DNA of 64,000 bases from Pedobacter ginsengisoli (GCF_002736205.1 NZ_CP024091.1:4585555-4649554), one strand, 5' to 3'. Shown: positions 17,703 to 26,243, numbered from the stretch's first letter. Translations and numbers: made by a program. The notes: generated by a model not told the origin, from the sequence alone.

Positions 17703-20087
17703 TTATTGAATGAAATATCTGAGTTTAACTGAGAATGATCTACCAGGTTTTTGCAGTTTAAAGTTGTCGTATGCAAGGTGATCTGTTAGGTTTCTGCATT
17801 CTGCAGAAATGTTATACCTGCCTTTTTGAAATGAATAGCTTAGAGAGGCATTATGGATAAATTGTGTCGGAATATCTGATTTTCCATTTGGATTTCCCTT
17901 GCTTTCCCAGGTCAGATAGAACCAGTTTACATATTGTGTAAACCAGTTAAATTGCAAGCGGGTATCTTTTCCAAGTAAATTGTCCTTACCAATTGTAAAG
18001 TCAGCATTTCCGAACAACCAGGGTTGATTAGGGATTTTATTTTTATAGGTTCCTTCAACATAGTAAGACTCTGTCTGACCTAATTTTGTTGTATTTATTG
18101 CGTTTTGATAAGTAAGGTTTAATGTGAGGGAAAGAAGCTGGGCGTAATTATATCTTACTTCAGATTCAAAACCTGTAATACGAACGCTTGATTGGTTTTC
18201 ATTTTTTAGCAGTTTAGAGCGTACGTCAGGCACCGGGAAAATGAAATCTTTTGCATTGCGATAAAACCCTGAAGCCTCAATAAAAAAGGAACTCTTGTTA
18301 ATTTTAAAACCGTAATACGCACCAAAATTAATATTGTCGCTACGCTCAGGTTTTAAATCCGGATTACCCTGAAGGTTTAATCCATCGCCAAACATTTCTT
18401 CTGCTTCCTGTAGCCTGTAGGTATGCTCATAAGATGCTTTTATACCCAGGCCCTGTGTTAATTTATATCTTGAAGCTACTCCATATCCAAAATTTCCAAA
18501 GGTAGTATCCATTAGTGCATAAGCACCGTTAATATATTTAGCTCTTGCTAATCCAAGATGATAGTACTTGCCAAAAAAGGTATTTACCAAGCGGTTTTCT
18601 AACAGATTCTGCTGAAAAGCAAAACCTATAATCTGTTTATTTATTAGGCCCGGAAGGCTGTCGCGATCTACCTGTAACTGATTAAAATTCTCATTTTTTA
18701 AATGATCAAGTGTATAGTTAAGATTTAATGAGTGTTTGCTGTTAATCACATAACTTAAGTTACCCATTGCATAAGTGCGCGGTCGTACAATGTTGGCAAT
18801 GGTCTTAATACCGTTGCCCATTTCCGTATAACCTTTATCATACCAGGTTCCATCCCAATTGTAATTGCGGAACAAAGTGTCTGTTGTTTTGTAAGTGTCT
18901 TTGGATCTTGCCGCAAAAGCACTAAAGTTCAAACCTTCGGTAAATAAGTTGTCCTTTTTATATCTTAACGTACCACTTTTTGCATAGTTGGTTCTTCTAA
19001 CTTTTCCATAAACTGTGTTCTGGTCAAAGCCGGTTTGCAGATCCTGATGTCCTTCATTATATCCGGCTCCAATAAAGAGAACATCTGCCCATGTTTTATT
19101 GGTAATGCCTACCTCTACCTGGCCTAGCGCCGACAGATAATTATCATGAAAACGTCTTACATCTGCCTTAACATACTCGGCATCGGTAACATCCGAAATG
19201 TAATTGCCCTCTCTTACACCCCCAACAACAACATCAACATCTTTCATTTTGTAGTTGTTTACAGATGAGTTTAAAAAGCCACTTCCTTTTACAATAATCC
19301 CTGTTTTCTCATGAACATACTGACCTGTAAGTGCTGATCGGTTGGTGCTAAATGATCCATAACTATGGCTTAGATCAAGATAGTTACTTACCTTCTGGTT
19401 TGTAATTACATTTACTGCGCCACCCATTGCATCAGCTCCTAATTGAACCGGTACAACACCTTTGTAAACTTCAAGGCGTTCTGCAAGGTTAACAGGAATA
19501 TTATTTAATGACATCGCACTTCCCATTACATCCATTGGGATTCCATCAATAAAAAATTTTACTTGCTTTCCTGATAATCCATTGATAGAGAATTTGAAAT
19601 CGGAACCTAATCCGCCTTGCTCCCTGATTCTAACACCTGTACTCCTGTTCAGAATCTGATTCAAATCGGCAGTAGTATTTGCAAACTTCTTTGTCTCAAT
19701 TGCATTTACCGAAAATCCAGATTCTTTAATTTCACGTGTTTTGGTCTTCCCGTCAATAGCCACATCATTTAGTAGTCTAAGGTCTCTTTTTAGTGAAAAA
19801 TTAATACTAAGCTTTTCGTTTTCCTTTAGCGTCACCCGTTTCAGTTCTGCAATGTAACCCAGGTAAGTTACCTGAATGATGTAAGCTCCTTTTGCAAGGC
19901 CAGTTAGTTCAAAATACCCTTTCGAATCAGTTGTGATCCCTGTTTTTGTATTTTTTAAAATAACTGAAGCTCCTGATATGGTGGTGGTGCTATCCTTTAC
20001 AAATCCGGAGATTGAAGAATTTTGTGCAAACACATAAGAAGATAGAGAGACGAAGAGAATTGAAAGTAGAATTTTACGATATAGCAT
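17703..20087 (-). CDS. TonB-dependent siderophore receptor, XusA-like
   Basis: 794 residues. Signal peptide to about residue 21 (ending FAQ), a CarboxypepD_reg repeat (about 25-105), a plug (about 120-235, with GLSGKQVKFFIDGIPMDVMG and LGADAMGGAVNVIT), then a barrel ending in FSVKLRYFIQ with a terminal aromatic-rich strand. There is no STN signalling domain at the N-terminus although a sigma/anti-sigma pair lies upstream. It is flanked by DUF4374 genes on both sides. The ATG is at 20085-20087, 24 bases after a two-block motif shared with the fecR promoter region. Expected substrate is a ferric siderophore. Confidence 0.9.
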   Translation of the reverse strand: MLYRKILLSILFVSLSSYVFAQNSSISGFVKDSTTTISGASVILKNTKTGITTDSKGYFELTGLAKGAYIIQVTYLGYIAELKRVTLKENEKLSINFSLKRDLRLLNDVAIDGKTKTREIKESGFSVNAIETKKFANTTADLNQILNRSTGVRIREQGGLGSDFKFSINGLSGKQVKFFIDGIPMDVMGSAMSLNNIPVNLAERLEVYKGVVPVQLGADAMGGAVNVITNQKVSNYLDLSHSYGSFSTNRSALTGQYVHEKTGIIVKGSGFLNSSVNNYKMKDVDVVVGGVREGNYISDVTDAEYVKADVRRFHDNYLSALGQVEVGITNKTWADVLFIGAGYNEGHQDLQTGFDQNTVYGKVRRTNYAKSGTLRYKKDNLFTEGLNFSAFAARSKDTYKTTDTLFRNYNWDGTWYDKGYTEMGNGIKTIANIVRPRTYAMGNLSYVINSKHSLNLNYTLDHLKNENFNQLQVDRDSLPGLINKQIIGFAFQQNLLENRLVNTFFGKYYHLGLARAKYINGAYALMDTTFGNFGYGVASRYKLTQGLGIKASYEHTYRLQEAEEMFGDGLNLQGNPDLKPERSDNINFGAYYGFKINKSSFFIEASGFYRNAKDFIFPVPDVRSKLLKNENQSSVRITGFESEVRYNYAQLLSLTLNLTYQNAINTTKLGQTESYYVEGTYKNKIPNQPWLFGNADFTIGKDNLLGKDTRLQFNWFTQYVNWFYLTWESKGNPNGKSDIPTQFIHNASLSYSFQKGRYNISAECRNLTDHLAYDNFKLQKPGRSFSVKLRYFIQ

Positions 20088-20111
20088 TATTTTAATATTG
20101 TGTATTTATAC

Positions 20112-20142
20112 TGTAAGTAGCATAACAACAACCTTCCCGTAG
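20112..20142 (-). promoter_or_regulatory. candidate FecI-type promoter before the TonB receptor (copy B)
   Basis: Read on the minus strand it is CTACGGGAA, seven variable bases, then GTTATGCTACTTACA as the core of TGTTRYGCTACTTACA. It aligns without gaps over 31 bases (22 identical) with the copy at 22142-22172. The block order (GGRAA-like block, about 15 bases, TACTT block) resembles an ECF -35/-10 pair. It ends 24 bases before the receptor ATG. A hairpin at 20133-20151 overlaps the first block. Confidence 0.6.
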
Positions 20143-20151
20143 GTGGGGAAG
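20133..20151 (-). repeat. short hairpin between DUF4374 copy 1 and receptor
   Basis: CTTCCC (20133-20138) pairs with GGGAAG (20146-20151), loop of 7. No T-run follows on the minus strand, so it is not a classical terminator; it could be an RNA processing or stability element, or arise from the promoter block. Confidence 0.4.
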
Positions 20152-20176
20152 CAAAAAATATTAAAATAATTAAACT

Positions 20177-21415
20177 TTAGGGATTGAGCTTGTCAATGCG
20201 CATTATAAAATCGGTGTTTCCGGCTAGTTCAAGGCCTTTCTTTAGGATGCCGGTTTGGATATTGTATGTCCATATAAAGTTTCCCTCAGTGTTTGAGTTT
20301 ACGGCAATGTAAGCAATGTTGCCTTTTACAATAACACACTCTCTTCTTGTTCCTTTATCCAGCGGAAGGTCTAGTTTTTTAACAACTTTTGATGCGGCCA
20401 GATCTATTAAATAAAATTCAAAATGAGCGGCGCTGTAATGATCACTTATTCCTTTAAAAAGATCCTTCCTCTCGCTTCGTATAATAGCTTTGTTATTGCC
20501 CAGATACCACATTCCATAGGCATGATTATTTACTATTGAAGAAGATATGTTAATAAAGTAATCCTTATCCAGATGCTCTTCTCCGGCCTTAATTCTGAAT
20601 ATTCCGGTTGGCAAATCAGGACGATTACCTAATGCTATTCCCGGGCACGACATAAAATAATAATTGTTTTGCTCATCGTTAAAGCTATAAGATTGTACCG
20701 TATTTATGCCGCCAGGGTAGGTTGAACGGGTGTCCCTGTCAACCATTATCAGGTTCATTTGCGGATAGTCCAATTCAGCAATATAAGTAGTATCGCTGGT
20801 GGTATAACTGGATGAGCTTAATTGGTGATGATAGGTATAACCAATAAAAAGATTGTTTTTACGCAACTCAACAAAGCCAATTGACATAGAAGTAAATTTA
20901 CCGGATGGTTGAGGAATGGCCAGAGTGCCTGATGAAAGCAGATTCATCTTGTTGGTTTCTATAAGAACATATTTTGCTTGTTTAAAACCTTTAACATCTA
21001 GCCCCGTTAGCAGCAAAGAATCTTTGCCTGCCCAGAAATAATTTTCAATAGAAAAATCTCTAAGCGGGGTAGATGCAACACTATTCAGCGTTCCATTCTG
21101 TAAATTGTACTTAGACAATTCAGCTTTCTTTCTGTTTAGGTGGTAATAGCTGCCATTTTTAACAATGATGTCCCTATCCATTGCTTTAGCATCTAATATT
21201 GCACCTTGTTTTTCGGGTAATATCTTTCCGCTATCCAATGAATTGGTTTCAATAATGTATTCTTTGCCATCTTTACCAAGAATATACAGGCTATAACTAT
21301 TGCCGTCAGGATTGTTGTTTGGCTTCTGATAGCACGATTGGCATAGCGATAAAATAACCGGAACAAATAAAAGAATCGCCCTTTTTAAAGATTTGTATGG
21401 AGTTTTTTGTTGCAA
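20177..21415 (-). CDS. DUF4374-like lipoprotein, XusB-like (copy 1)
   Basis: 412 residues. The only in-frame start giving a signal peptide is TTG at 21413-21415, 14 bases after the fecR stop. The N-terminus (KRAILLFVPVILSLCQSC) is lipoprotein-like, with either the first or second cysteine as the lipid site; neither box is perfect. The body runs parallel to the 400-residue copy at 16478: GKxYxxxANxxxL-type strands, RSERKDLFKGISDHY corresponding to the other copy's RSRIAGQSIDADHY, and the ending TDFIMRIDKLNP. It is therefore a diverged paralogue lying upstream of the receptor. Two DUF4374 genes around one receptor is not the basic Xus order. Confidence 0.8.
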   Translation of the reverse strand: MQQKTPYKSLKRAILLFVPVILSLCQSCYQKPNNNPDGNSYSLYILGKDGKEYIIETNSLDSGKILPEKQGAILDAKAMDRDIIVKNGSYYHLNRKKAELSKYNLQNGTLNSVASTPLRDFSIENYFWAGKDSLLLTGLDVKGFKQAKYVLIETNKMNLLSSGTLAIPQPSGKFTSMSIGFVELRKNNLFIGYTYHHQLSSSSYTTSDTTYIAELDYPQMNLIMVDRDTRSTYPGGINTVQSYSFNDEQNNYYFMSCPGIALGNRPDLPTGIFRIKAGEEHLDKDYFINISSSIVNNHAYGMWYLGNNKAIIRSERKDLFKGISDHYSAAHFEFYLIDLAASKVVKKLDLPLDKGTRRECVIVKGNIAYIAVNSNTEGNFIWTYNIQTGILKKGLELAGNTDFIMRIDKLNP

Positions 21416-21429
21416 TGGTGATGTAAGAG

Positions 21430-22065
21430 TTAGATGCTGAACTGATTAATAATTTGTTTCTGTAATACAGGCGGTAAGTCCATCAGGTTTCTTTCGCTAA
21501 CTACAATAATTTTATCTCCATCAGTTTTGCCGTTAAGGATAATATAGGTTTGCCCCATTTTTAGATGTATTTTTTTGTCACTTCCTTTAAACTTAAGTTC
21601 CACATCTTTTTTAGGCGAAATCAGCATGCTGCCTGAAAGATCAACCGACCCGGTTGCATAGTTTATTTTGGCAAATGTATTTGGGCCAACAGAAATATTA
21701 TATCCTTTAGAATCCAGATGCCTAACATTTATTGCCGAGGTATTGTCGACTGATACAGATTGAGGAGAGTCATTTTTTAGCTTAAACTGATAAAAACCGA
21801 AACCCAATACCCCGAAAACCAATGAGGCGGCAACTACTCCTTTCCAGAACGAAAGTGAATGATTTTTGGTAACGTTTTGATTAGGAAGGGCAGGCGCAAT
21901 TTCATTCCATATAGAAGCTTTGTGTGCTGCCTTTTCTTCACCAACAGGAAGATCAAGCTCATCTGCTGAGTCGTCTGAAAACAACCACTCTTCTACAGCT
22001 TTGCGTTCTGCTTCGGTGCATTCATCTCTATGGTATCTCTCTATCAGTTCTTGATTGATATTCAT
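21430..22065 (-). CDS. short FecR-type anti-sigma factor
   Basis: 211 residues. The N-terminal cytoplasmic anti-sigma segment (about 1-70, with ERYHRDECTEAERKAVEEWL) is followed by one membrane helix (about 76-93) and a periplasmic FecR domain of only about 115 residues. Bacteroidetes FecR proteins usually run past 300 residues and end with a DUF4974 signalling domain; that domain is absent here. The stop at 21430 is clean and no frameshifted remainder is visible downstream, so it looks natural. It should hold the sigma factor encoded 120 bases upstream until a signal arrives from outside. Confidence 0.85.
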   Translation of the reverse strand: MNINQELIERYHRDECTEAERKAVEEWLFSDDSADELDLPVGEEKAAHKASIWNEIAPALPNQNVTKNHSLSFWKGVVAASLVFGVLGFGFYQFKLKNDSPQSVSVDNTSAINVRHLDSKGYNISVGPNTFAKINYATGSVDLSGSMLISPKKDVELKFKGSDKKIHLKMGQTYIILNGKTDGDKIIVVSERNLMDLPPVLQKQIINQFSI

Positions 22066-22141
22066 AATAGTTTACAGTTACCCAAATTTTAGGTCTTATT
22101 GGTAAAAGTAATATAACTTATATAAAATTACTGCTTTTAAA

Positions 22142-22172
22142 TGTAAGTAGCGCAACAGTATAATTTCCGTAA
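22142..22172 (-). promoter_or_regulatory. candidate FecI-type promoter before fecR (copy A)
   Basis: Read on the minus strand: TTACGGAAA, then variable bases, then TGTTGCGCTACTTACA. It is the partner of the site at 20112-20142. It lies in the 120-base spacer between the sigma gene stop and the fecR ATG, with 76 bases between motif and start. Position suggests that fecR and DUF4374 copy 1 are under control of the sigma factor while the sigma gene itself uses a housekeeping promoter. Confidence 0.6.
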
Positions 22173-22185
22173 GCTTTATTGAAAA

Positions 22186-22731
22186 TTAATTATTAAACGG
22201 AGCTAATTTAATTTTAAGTACGCTCATTGCTTTGGTAATGTGGTATTCAACCGCGCGCTCTGTAATTAAAAGAGCTGATGCAATCTCTTTATTGCTAAGG
22301 CCTTGTTCCCTGCTCATCTTATAAACTCTTTTGCATTGACATGGAAGTGTATCAACAAGAATATTTACCTTTTCTTTAAGATTATTAAATAAAACATGTT
22401 CCTCTGTGCAATTGCTTGATGAGCATGAATATTGCATTTTAATGGTTACGTGTTTCTGCCTGCTAACTTTATTTCTGATGTATTCGAATGTTTTGAACTT
22501 GGCCGACCTGATTAAATAGTTACTTACTTTTTCAAGCTCTAACTCATGGCGCCTTTCCCACAGTGATTTAAAAATATCCTGAACCATTTCTTTTGCAGGT
22601 TCTATTTCGCGGATATTGTTATAACAAACAGCATAAACCTTTTCCCAATACAGATTATATACGGTTTCGAACATTTGTTCGTCGATCCGGAGAGGATTGG
22701 TGCCGTAATCTGTAGTGTTTTTGTCTGACAA
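22186..22731 (-). CDS. ECF RNA polymerase sigma factor, FecI-like
   Basis: 181 residues with sigma-70 region 2 (about 20-90, NLYWEKVYAVCYNN to YIRNKV) and region 4 (about 125-175, LSNKEIASALLITERAVEYHITKA, a helix-turn-helix). The start in the long frame is TTG at 22729-22731; an ATG at 22672-22674 would remove 19 residues and start just before region 2. The linker carries an unusual CSSSNC pair and there is a CQC in region 4. Its order with the following fecR, DUF4374 and TonB receptor genes makes it the regulator of the iron locus. It probably directs transcription from the two motif copies described separately. Confidence 0.9.
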   Translation of the reverse strand: MSDKNTTDYGTNPLRIDEQMFETVYNLYWEKVYAVCYNNIREIEPAKEMVQDIFKSLWERRHELELEKVSNYLIRSAKFKTFEYIRNKVSRQKHVTIKMQYSCSSSNCTEEHVLFNNLKEKVNILVDTLPCQCKRVYKMSREQGLSNKEIASALLITERAVEYHITKAMSVLKIKLAPFNN

Positions 22732-22757
22732 TGCTCTGGCGATTTGTGATTAGGCGA

Positions 22758-22765
22758 CAAATATA
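22758..22765 (-). promoter_or_regulatory. housekeeping -7 element (TATATTTG) before the sigma gene
   Basis: Exact TAnnTTTG on the minus strand, 26 bases before the TTG start at 22731, with TTG (22788-22790) about 22 bases further upstream. The sigma gene therefore seems to have a housekeeping promoter, unlike fecR and the receptor. Confidence 0.45.
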
Positions 22766-22848
22766 GTTTATTTAGACTTGTTATAAACAATAAGATGAAG
22801 AATTATTTAAGGCAATAGAATAATTCATTAAAACAGAAGTATAATTCA

Positions 22849-22879
22849 TTGTTTAAAAAAGGTTAACACGCTAATTTAG
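22849..22879 (+). promoter_or_regulatory. promoter-like TTG / TAATTTAG before the fuconate dehydratase
   Basis: TTG at 22849-22851, 20 bases, then TAATTTAG at 22872-22879 (one mismatch from TAnnTTTG). The ATG follows after 4 bases, predicting a leaderless mRNA. The same octamer at the same distance precedes the gene at 58583. Confidence 0.5.
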
Positions 22880-22883
22880 CTTT

Positions 22884-24113
22884 ATGATTAAAAAGATAAA
22901 TATACAGGATGCAAGGTTTCCATTAGCCAAGGGAGCAGGCAGCGATGCCATACATCGCGACCCCATATATTCTTACGCAGTAACGAATCTGCTTGATGAT
23001 AGTGGTCTTGTGGGAACGGGTTTTGCATTTACTCTTGGAGAGGGAAATGATCTTGTATGCAAAGCTGCACAGTTTTATGCAGAGCAGCTTAAAGGAAGAG
23101 ATATTGAGGAATTGATGTCTGATTTTGGAAATGTATTTAATCAGTTGTCCAACGAGCAGCAGTTTCGCTGGTTAGGGCCACATAAAGGTATTGTACATTT
23201 GGCACTTGCCTCTGTTACCAACGCCTGTTATGACCTTTGGGCTAAAAAGAGAGGGCTGCCACTTTGGAAATTATTAACTGATTTGTCGCCACAGGAAATA
23301 GTTAATACACTCGATCTGTCTTATTTGGAAGATGAACTTACGGTTGCCCAGGCTTTACAGCTATTAACTGATAATGAACCGGGAAAGGAATCGCGTAAGC
23401 AAATTACTGCGCAGGGCTACCCTGGATATGACACTTCAATAGGATGGTTCAATTATTCAGATGATAAGGTTCGTGAAAATTGTAAAAAGGCCATTGCAGA
23501 GGGGTTTACTGCAATGAAACTGAAGGTAGGGAGTACAGATCCTCAAAGAGATATCCGCAGATCGCACATTGTGCGTGAAGTAGCGGGCGATAATGTGAAG
23601 GTGATGCTTGATGCAAACCAGCAATGGACATTACCACAGGCGCTAAAAATATGTAAAGAGCTACAGGGTATGAACCCTTATTGGATTGAAGAGCCAACCC
23701 ACCCTGACGATGTGCTTGCACATAAAACACTTGCCGATGCTATTGCCCCAACTAAGCTGGCATTAGGAGAACATGTGCCAAACCGGATTATCTTTAAGAA
23801 CTATCTGCAAACCGGATCTGCTGGTTTTATGCAGGTAGATGCAGTAAGAGTGGGTGGAGTAAGTGAATTTATTACCGTAAGTCTGCTATGCCGAAAATAT
23901 GGAATTCCAGTAGTTCCACATGTTGGCGATATGGGACAGCTTCATCAGCACCTGGTATTGTTTAACCACATTACAATGGGGCATGAGGCTTTGTTTCTAG
24001 AGCATATTCCACATCTGCAAAAGCATTTTGTAAATCCGGTAATTATAGAAGGCGGGGTATATAAAACACCAATGGAACCTGGCAGTAGCAGTGACCTGAA
24101 GCCATTAAGTTAA
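22884..24113 (+). CDS. L-fuconate dehydratase, enolase superfamily
   Basis: 409 residues. The mandelate-racemase-type acid/base lysines are in AMKLKVG (Lys212, Lys214), metal ligands in MLDANQQW (Asp243), WIEEP (Glu269) and GEHVP (Glu296), and the late catalytic histidine in PHVGDMGQLHQH (His346). The N-terminal RFPLAKGAGSDAIHRDP pattern and length match FucD/ENOSF1, which turn L-fuconate into 2-keto-3-deoxy-L-fuconate. It leads a four-gene plus-strand cluster with a sugar symporter, a mutarotase and a dehydrogenase, consistent with the non-phosphorylating fucose route. A related 6-deoxy acid cannot be excluded. Confidence 0.88.
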   Translation: MIKKINIQDARFPLAKGAGSDAIHRDPIYSYAVTNLLDDSGLVGTGFAFTLGEGNDLVCKAAQFYAEQLKGRDIEELMSDFGNVFNQLSNEQQFRWLGPHKGIVHLALASVTNACYDLWAKKRGLPLWKLLTDLSPQEIVNTLDLSYLEDELTVAQALQLLTDNEPGKESRKQITAQGYPGYDTSIGWFNYSDDKVRENCKKAIAEGFTAMKLKVGSTDPQRDIRRSHIVREVAGDNVKVMLDANQQWTLPQALKICKELQGMNPYWIEEPTHPDDVLAHKTLADAIAPTKLALGEHVPNRIIFKNYLQTGSAGFMQVDAVRVGGVSEFITVSLLCRKYGIPVVPHVGDMGQLHQHLVLFNHITMGHEALFLEHIPHLQKHFVNPVIIEGGVYKTPMEPGSSSDLKPLS

Positions 24114-24129
24114 ACCTCAGAAATTAGGA

Positions 24130-25773
24130 ATGTTAAAATCACTAGACTTAAGTATTACTATCCTCTATATCCTGGGCATTTTAGTCATAGGCTTATGGGC
24201 AGGGATCAGCCATCGGCGTAAAAGCAAGGCAAATGCTGCCGGTGAATATTTTCTGGCAGGTAAAACCTTAAAGTGGCCGGCAATAGGTCTGGCACTTTTT
24301 GCTACAAATATTTCTACTGTTCATTTGGTAAGCCTGGCGCAAAGCGGATTCGACAGTGGCCTGCTTAATGGTAATTTTGAATGGATGGCTGCTTTTACAC
24401 TTATCTTGTTGTCGCTGTTCTTTGTTCCATTTTATATTAAATCAGGCGTGGCTACCCTGCCAGATTTTCTGGAAAAACGCTATGATCGTTCCAGTCGCGA
24501 CTGGCTGGCTATTATTTCAGTAGTCTCGGCAATAATTATTCATATCGCGTTCTCTATGCTGGCGGGAGGTATTGTTCTAAAAACGCTTTTTGGACTAAAC
24601 ATGTATGTAAGCGTAATCGTTATCTGTATAATTACAGCTATTTATACCATTATAGGCGGACTAAAAGCAGTGGTAGTAACCGAGTCTATTCAGACCGTGG
24701 TTTTACTTACCGGGGCCTTTATTATTAGTTATGCTGCCTTCCATAAAATGGGCGGATGGGGGCCAATGACCGAAGTGTTGAAAAGCAAAGGTGAATTGGA
24801 TAAGCTCTCGATGATGCGCCCGCATGGCGATAGCAGCGGCATGCCCTGGTATACCGTATTTTTAGGCTACCCTATTTTGGGAATCTGGTACTGGTGTGCT
24901 GATCAGACTATTGTGCAACGTGTGCTTGGTGCTAAAGATGAGAACCATGCAAGAATAGGTCCTTTATTTTGCGGATTTATAAAGATATTACCCGTTTTTA
25001 TCTTCGTTTTACCTGGGCTACTGGCTTATACTTTAGCGCAATCAGGACATTTAGATGTAAGTAGTTTAGGCCTGGATGATAAGGGGAATGTAAATTCAAA
25101 AGGGATCTATACGCTGATGATAACCCAGTTATTGCCATCAGGACTAATTGGCATTTTGGTAGCGGCACTTTTATCTGGCTTGATGAGTCAGGTTTCAGGA
25201 GCACTGAATTCCATTTCAACCATGGTGAGTTACGATATGTATCAGCGTTATCGACCTGAAGCATCAGATAAACAATTGATAAGGATAGGTAAAATATCAG
25301 CAGGTGTTGCCATGGTGTTTTCATTGGCATTACTGCCTATGCTTGATAAGTATGAAAGTATATTTAGCGGTATTAATGATGTTATAGCCCATATAGCGCC
25401 TCCAATTACTTGTGTGTTTTTGCTAGGAGTGTTTTGGAAGGGTGCATCAGCCCAATCGGCTAAATTAACTTTGTGGATAGGTTCAGCTTTAGGTGTAGTG
25501 GTGTTCGCCATTAACAAAATATTTCCTGAAACGCTTATCGGTCATATACCTTTTATGATGATGGCATTCTATCTTTTTTGCACCTGTGTGATTATTCAGA
25601 TAAGTTTTTCTTACATATATCCGGTGCAGCATACAGAAGAAAGTTCCCAGCTCTATTGGAAATCGCCATTGGAACCTCTTCGAGGCCCTGCCTGGAAAGG
25701 GTTAGGAAATTATAAAGTATTGTCGGGCTTACTTTTGTTAGTTACCGGGGTGTTGTACTATATATTCAGATAA
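24130..25773 (+). CDS. sodium/solute symporter (SSS family), probable L-fucose or related sugar importer
   Basis: 547 residues with about 14 hydrophobic helices. The first third carries SSS hallmarks: GISHRRKSKANAAGEYFLAG between helices 1 and 2, then NISTVHLVSLAQSGFDSG and TLPDFLEKRYDR. The fold is that of SGLT/vSGLT importers. It lies 16 bases after the fuconate dehydratase and 1 base before the mutarotase gene, so they form an operon; the substrate is inferred as L-fucose or a similar 6-deoxy sugar from this context. It would replace the MFS importer FucP. Confidence 0.85.
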   Translation: MLKSLDLSITILYILGILVIGLWAGISHRRKSKANAAGEYFLAGKTLKWPAIGLALFATNISTVHLVSLAQSGFDSGLLNGNFEWMAAFTLILLSLFFVPFYIKSGVATLPDFLEKRYDRSSRDWLAIISVVSAIIIHIAFSMLAGGIVLKTLFGLNMYVSVIVICIITAIYTIIGGLKAVVVTESIQTVVLLTGAFIISYAAFHKMGGWGPMTEVLKSKGELDKLSMMRPHGDSSGMPWYTVFLGYPILGIWYWCADQTIVQRVLGAKDENHARIGPLFCGFIKILPVFIFVLPGLLAYTLAQSGHLDVSSLGLDDKGNVNSKGIYTLMITQLLPSGLIGILVAALLSGLMSQVSGALNSISTMVSYDMYQRYRPEASDKQLIRIGKISAGVAMVFSLALLPMLDKYESIFSGINDVIAHIAPPITCVFLLGVFWKGASAQSAKLTLWIGSALGVVVFAINKIFPETLIGHIPFMMMAFYLFCTCVIIQISFSYIYPVQHTEESSQLYWKSPLEPLRGPAWKGLGNYKVLSGLLLLVTGVLYYIFR

Positions 25774-25774
25774 A

Positions 25775-26191
25775 ATGAAAAAATATCTTCTTATTGTATT
25801 TTTTGCCGGCCTTTTTCTGGCGGGCTGTAAAGAGAAAACAGAATCGGTTGATGTAAAACGATTTGGTTCGGTAACAGGGTTAAAACCCGAAAAAATGGAC
25901 TACTACAAGGAATTGCATGCCAATGCCTGGCCCTCTGTTCTGAAAAAAATAAAGGAATGTAACATCAGGAATTACTCTATCTACCTGCAAAAAATAGGAG
26001 ATGCATATTATCTGTTTAGCTATTTTGAATACACGGGAGCCAATTTTGATGCTGATATGAAAAAGATGGCAGATGATCCAAATACTCAAAAATGGTGGAA
26101 AGAAACAGATCCATGCCAGCAGCCATTACCAGAAACGGCAGCCAAAAAGCAGATCTGGACAAATATGGAAGAGGTTTTCCATACCGATTAA
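25775..26191 (+). CDS. lipoprotein form of RhaM/FucU-like L-rhamnose mutarotase
   Basis: 138 residues. A lipoprotein signal (lipobox LAGC, cysteine at residue 18) precedes a complete RhaM domain. The catalytic Tyr and His of RhaM are in YKELH (Tyr44, His48), WW at 107-108 and the NYSIYL strand are also kept. Normal RhaM is about 104 residues and cytoplasmic, so this form adds an export signal and would act in the periplasm, supplying the sugar anomer to the symporter encoded just before it. It begins 1 base after the symporter stop. Whether it prefers rhamnose or fucose is unknown. Confidence 0.82.
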   Translation: MKKYLLIVFFAGLFLAGCKEKTESVDVKRFGSVTGLKPEKMDYYKELHANAWPSVLKKIKECNIRNYSIYLQKIGDAYYLFSYFEYTGANFDADMKKMADDPNTQKWWKETDPCQQPLPETAAKKQIWTNMEEVFHTD

Positions 26192-26243
26192 AACGGTGAT
26201 CTTTTAAATAGTAAATAATTAAAATTTATAGAAAGTATTAAAC

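Noticed and set aside
16478..17776. Longer start for DUF4374 copy 2
   Set aside because: The extra 32 residues overlap the receptor 3' end and hide a clean lipoprotein signal at 17680.
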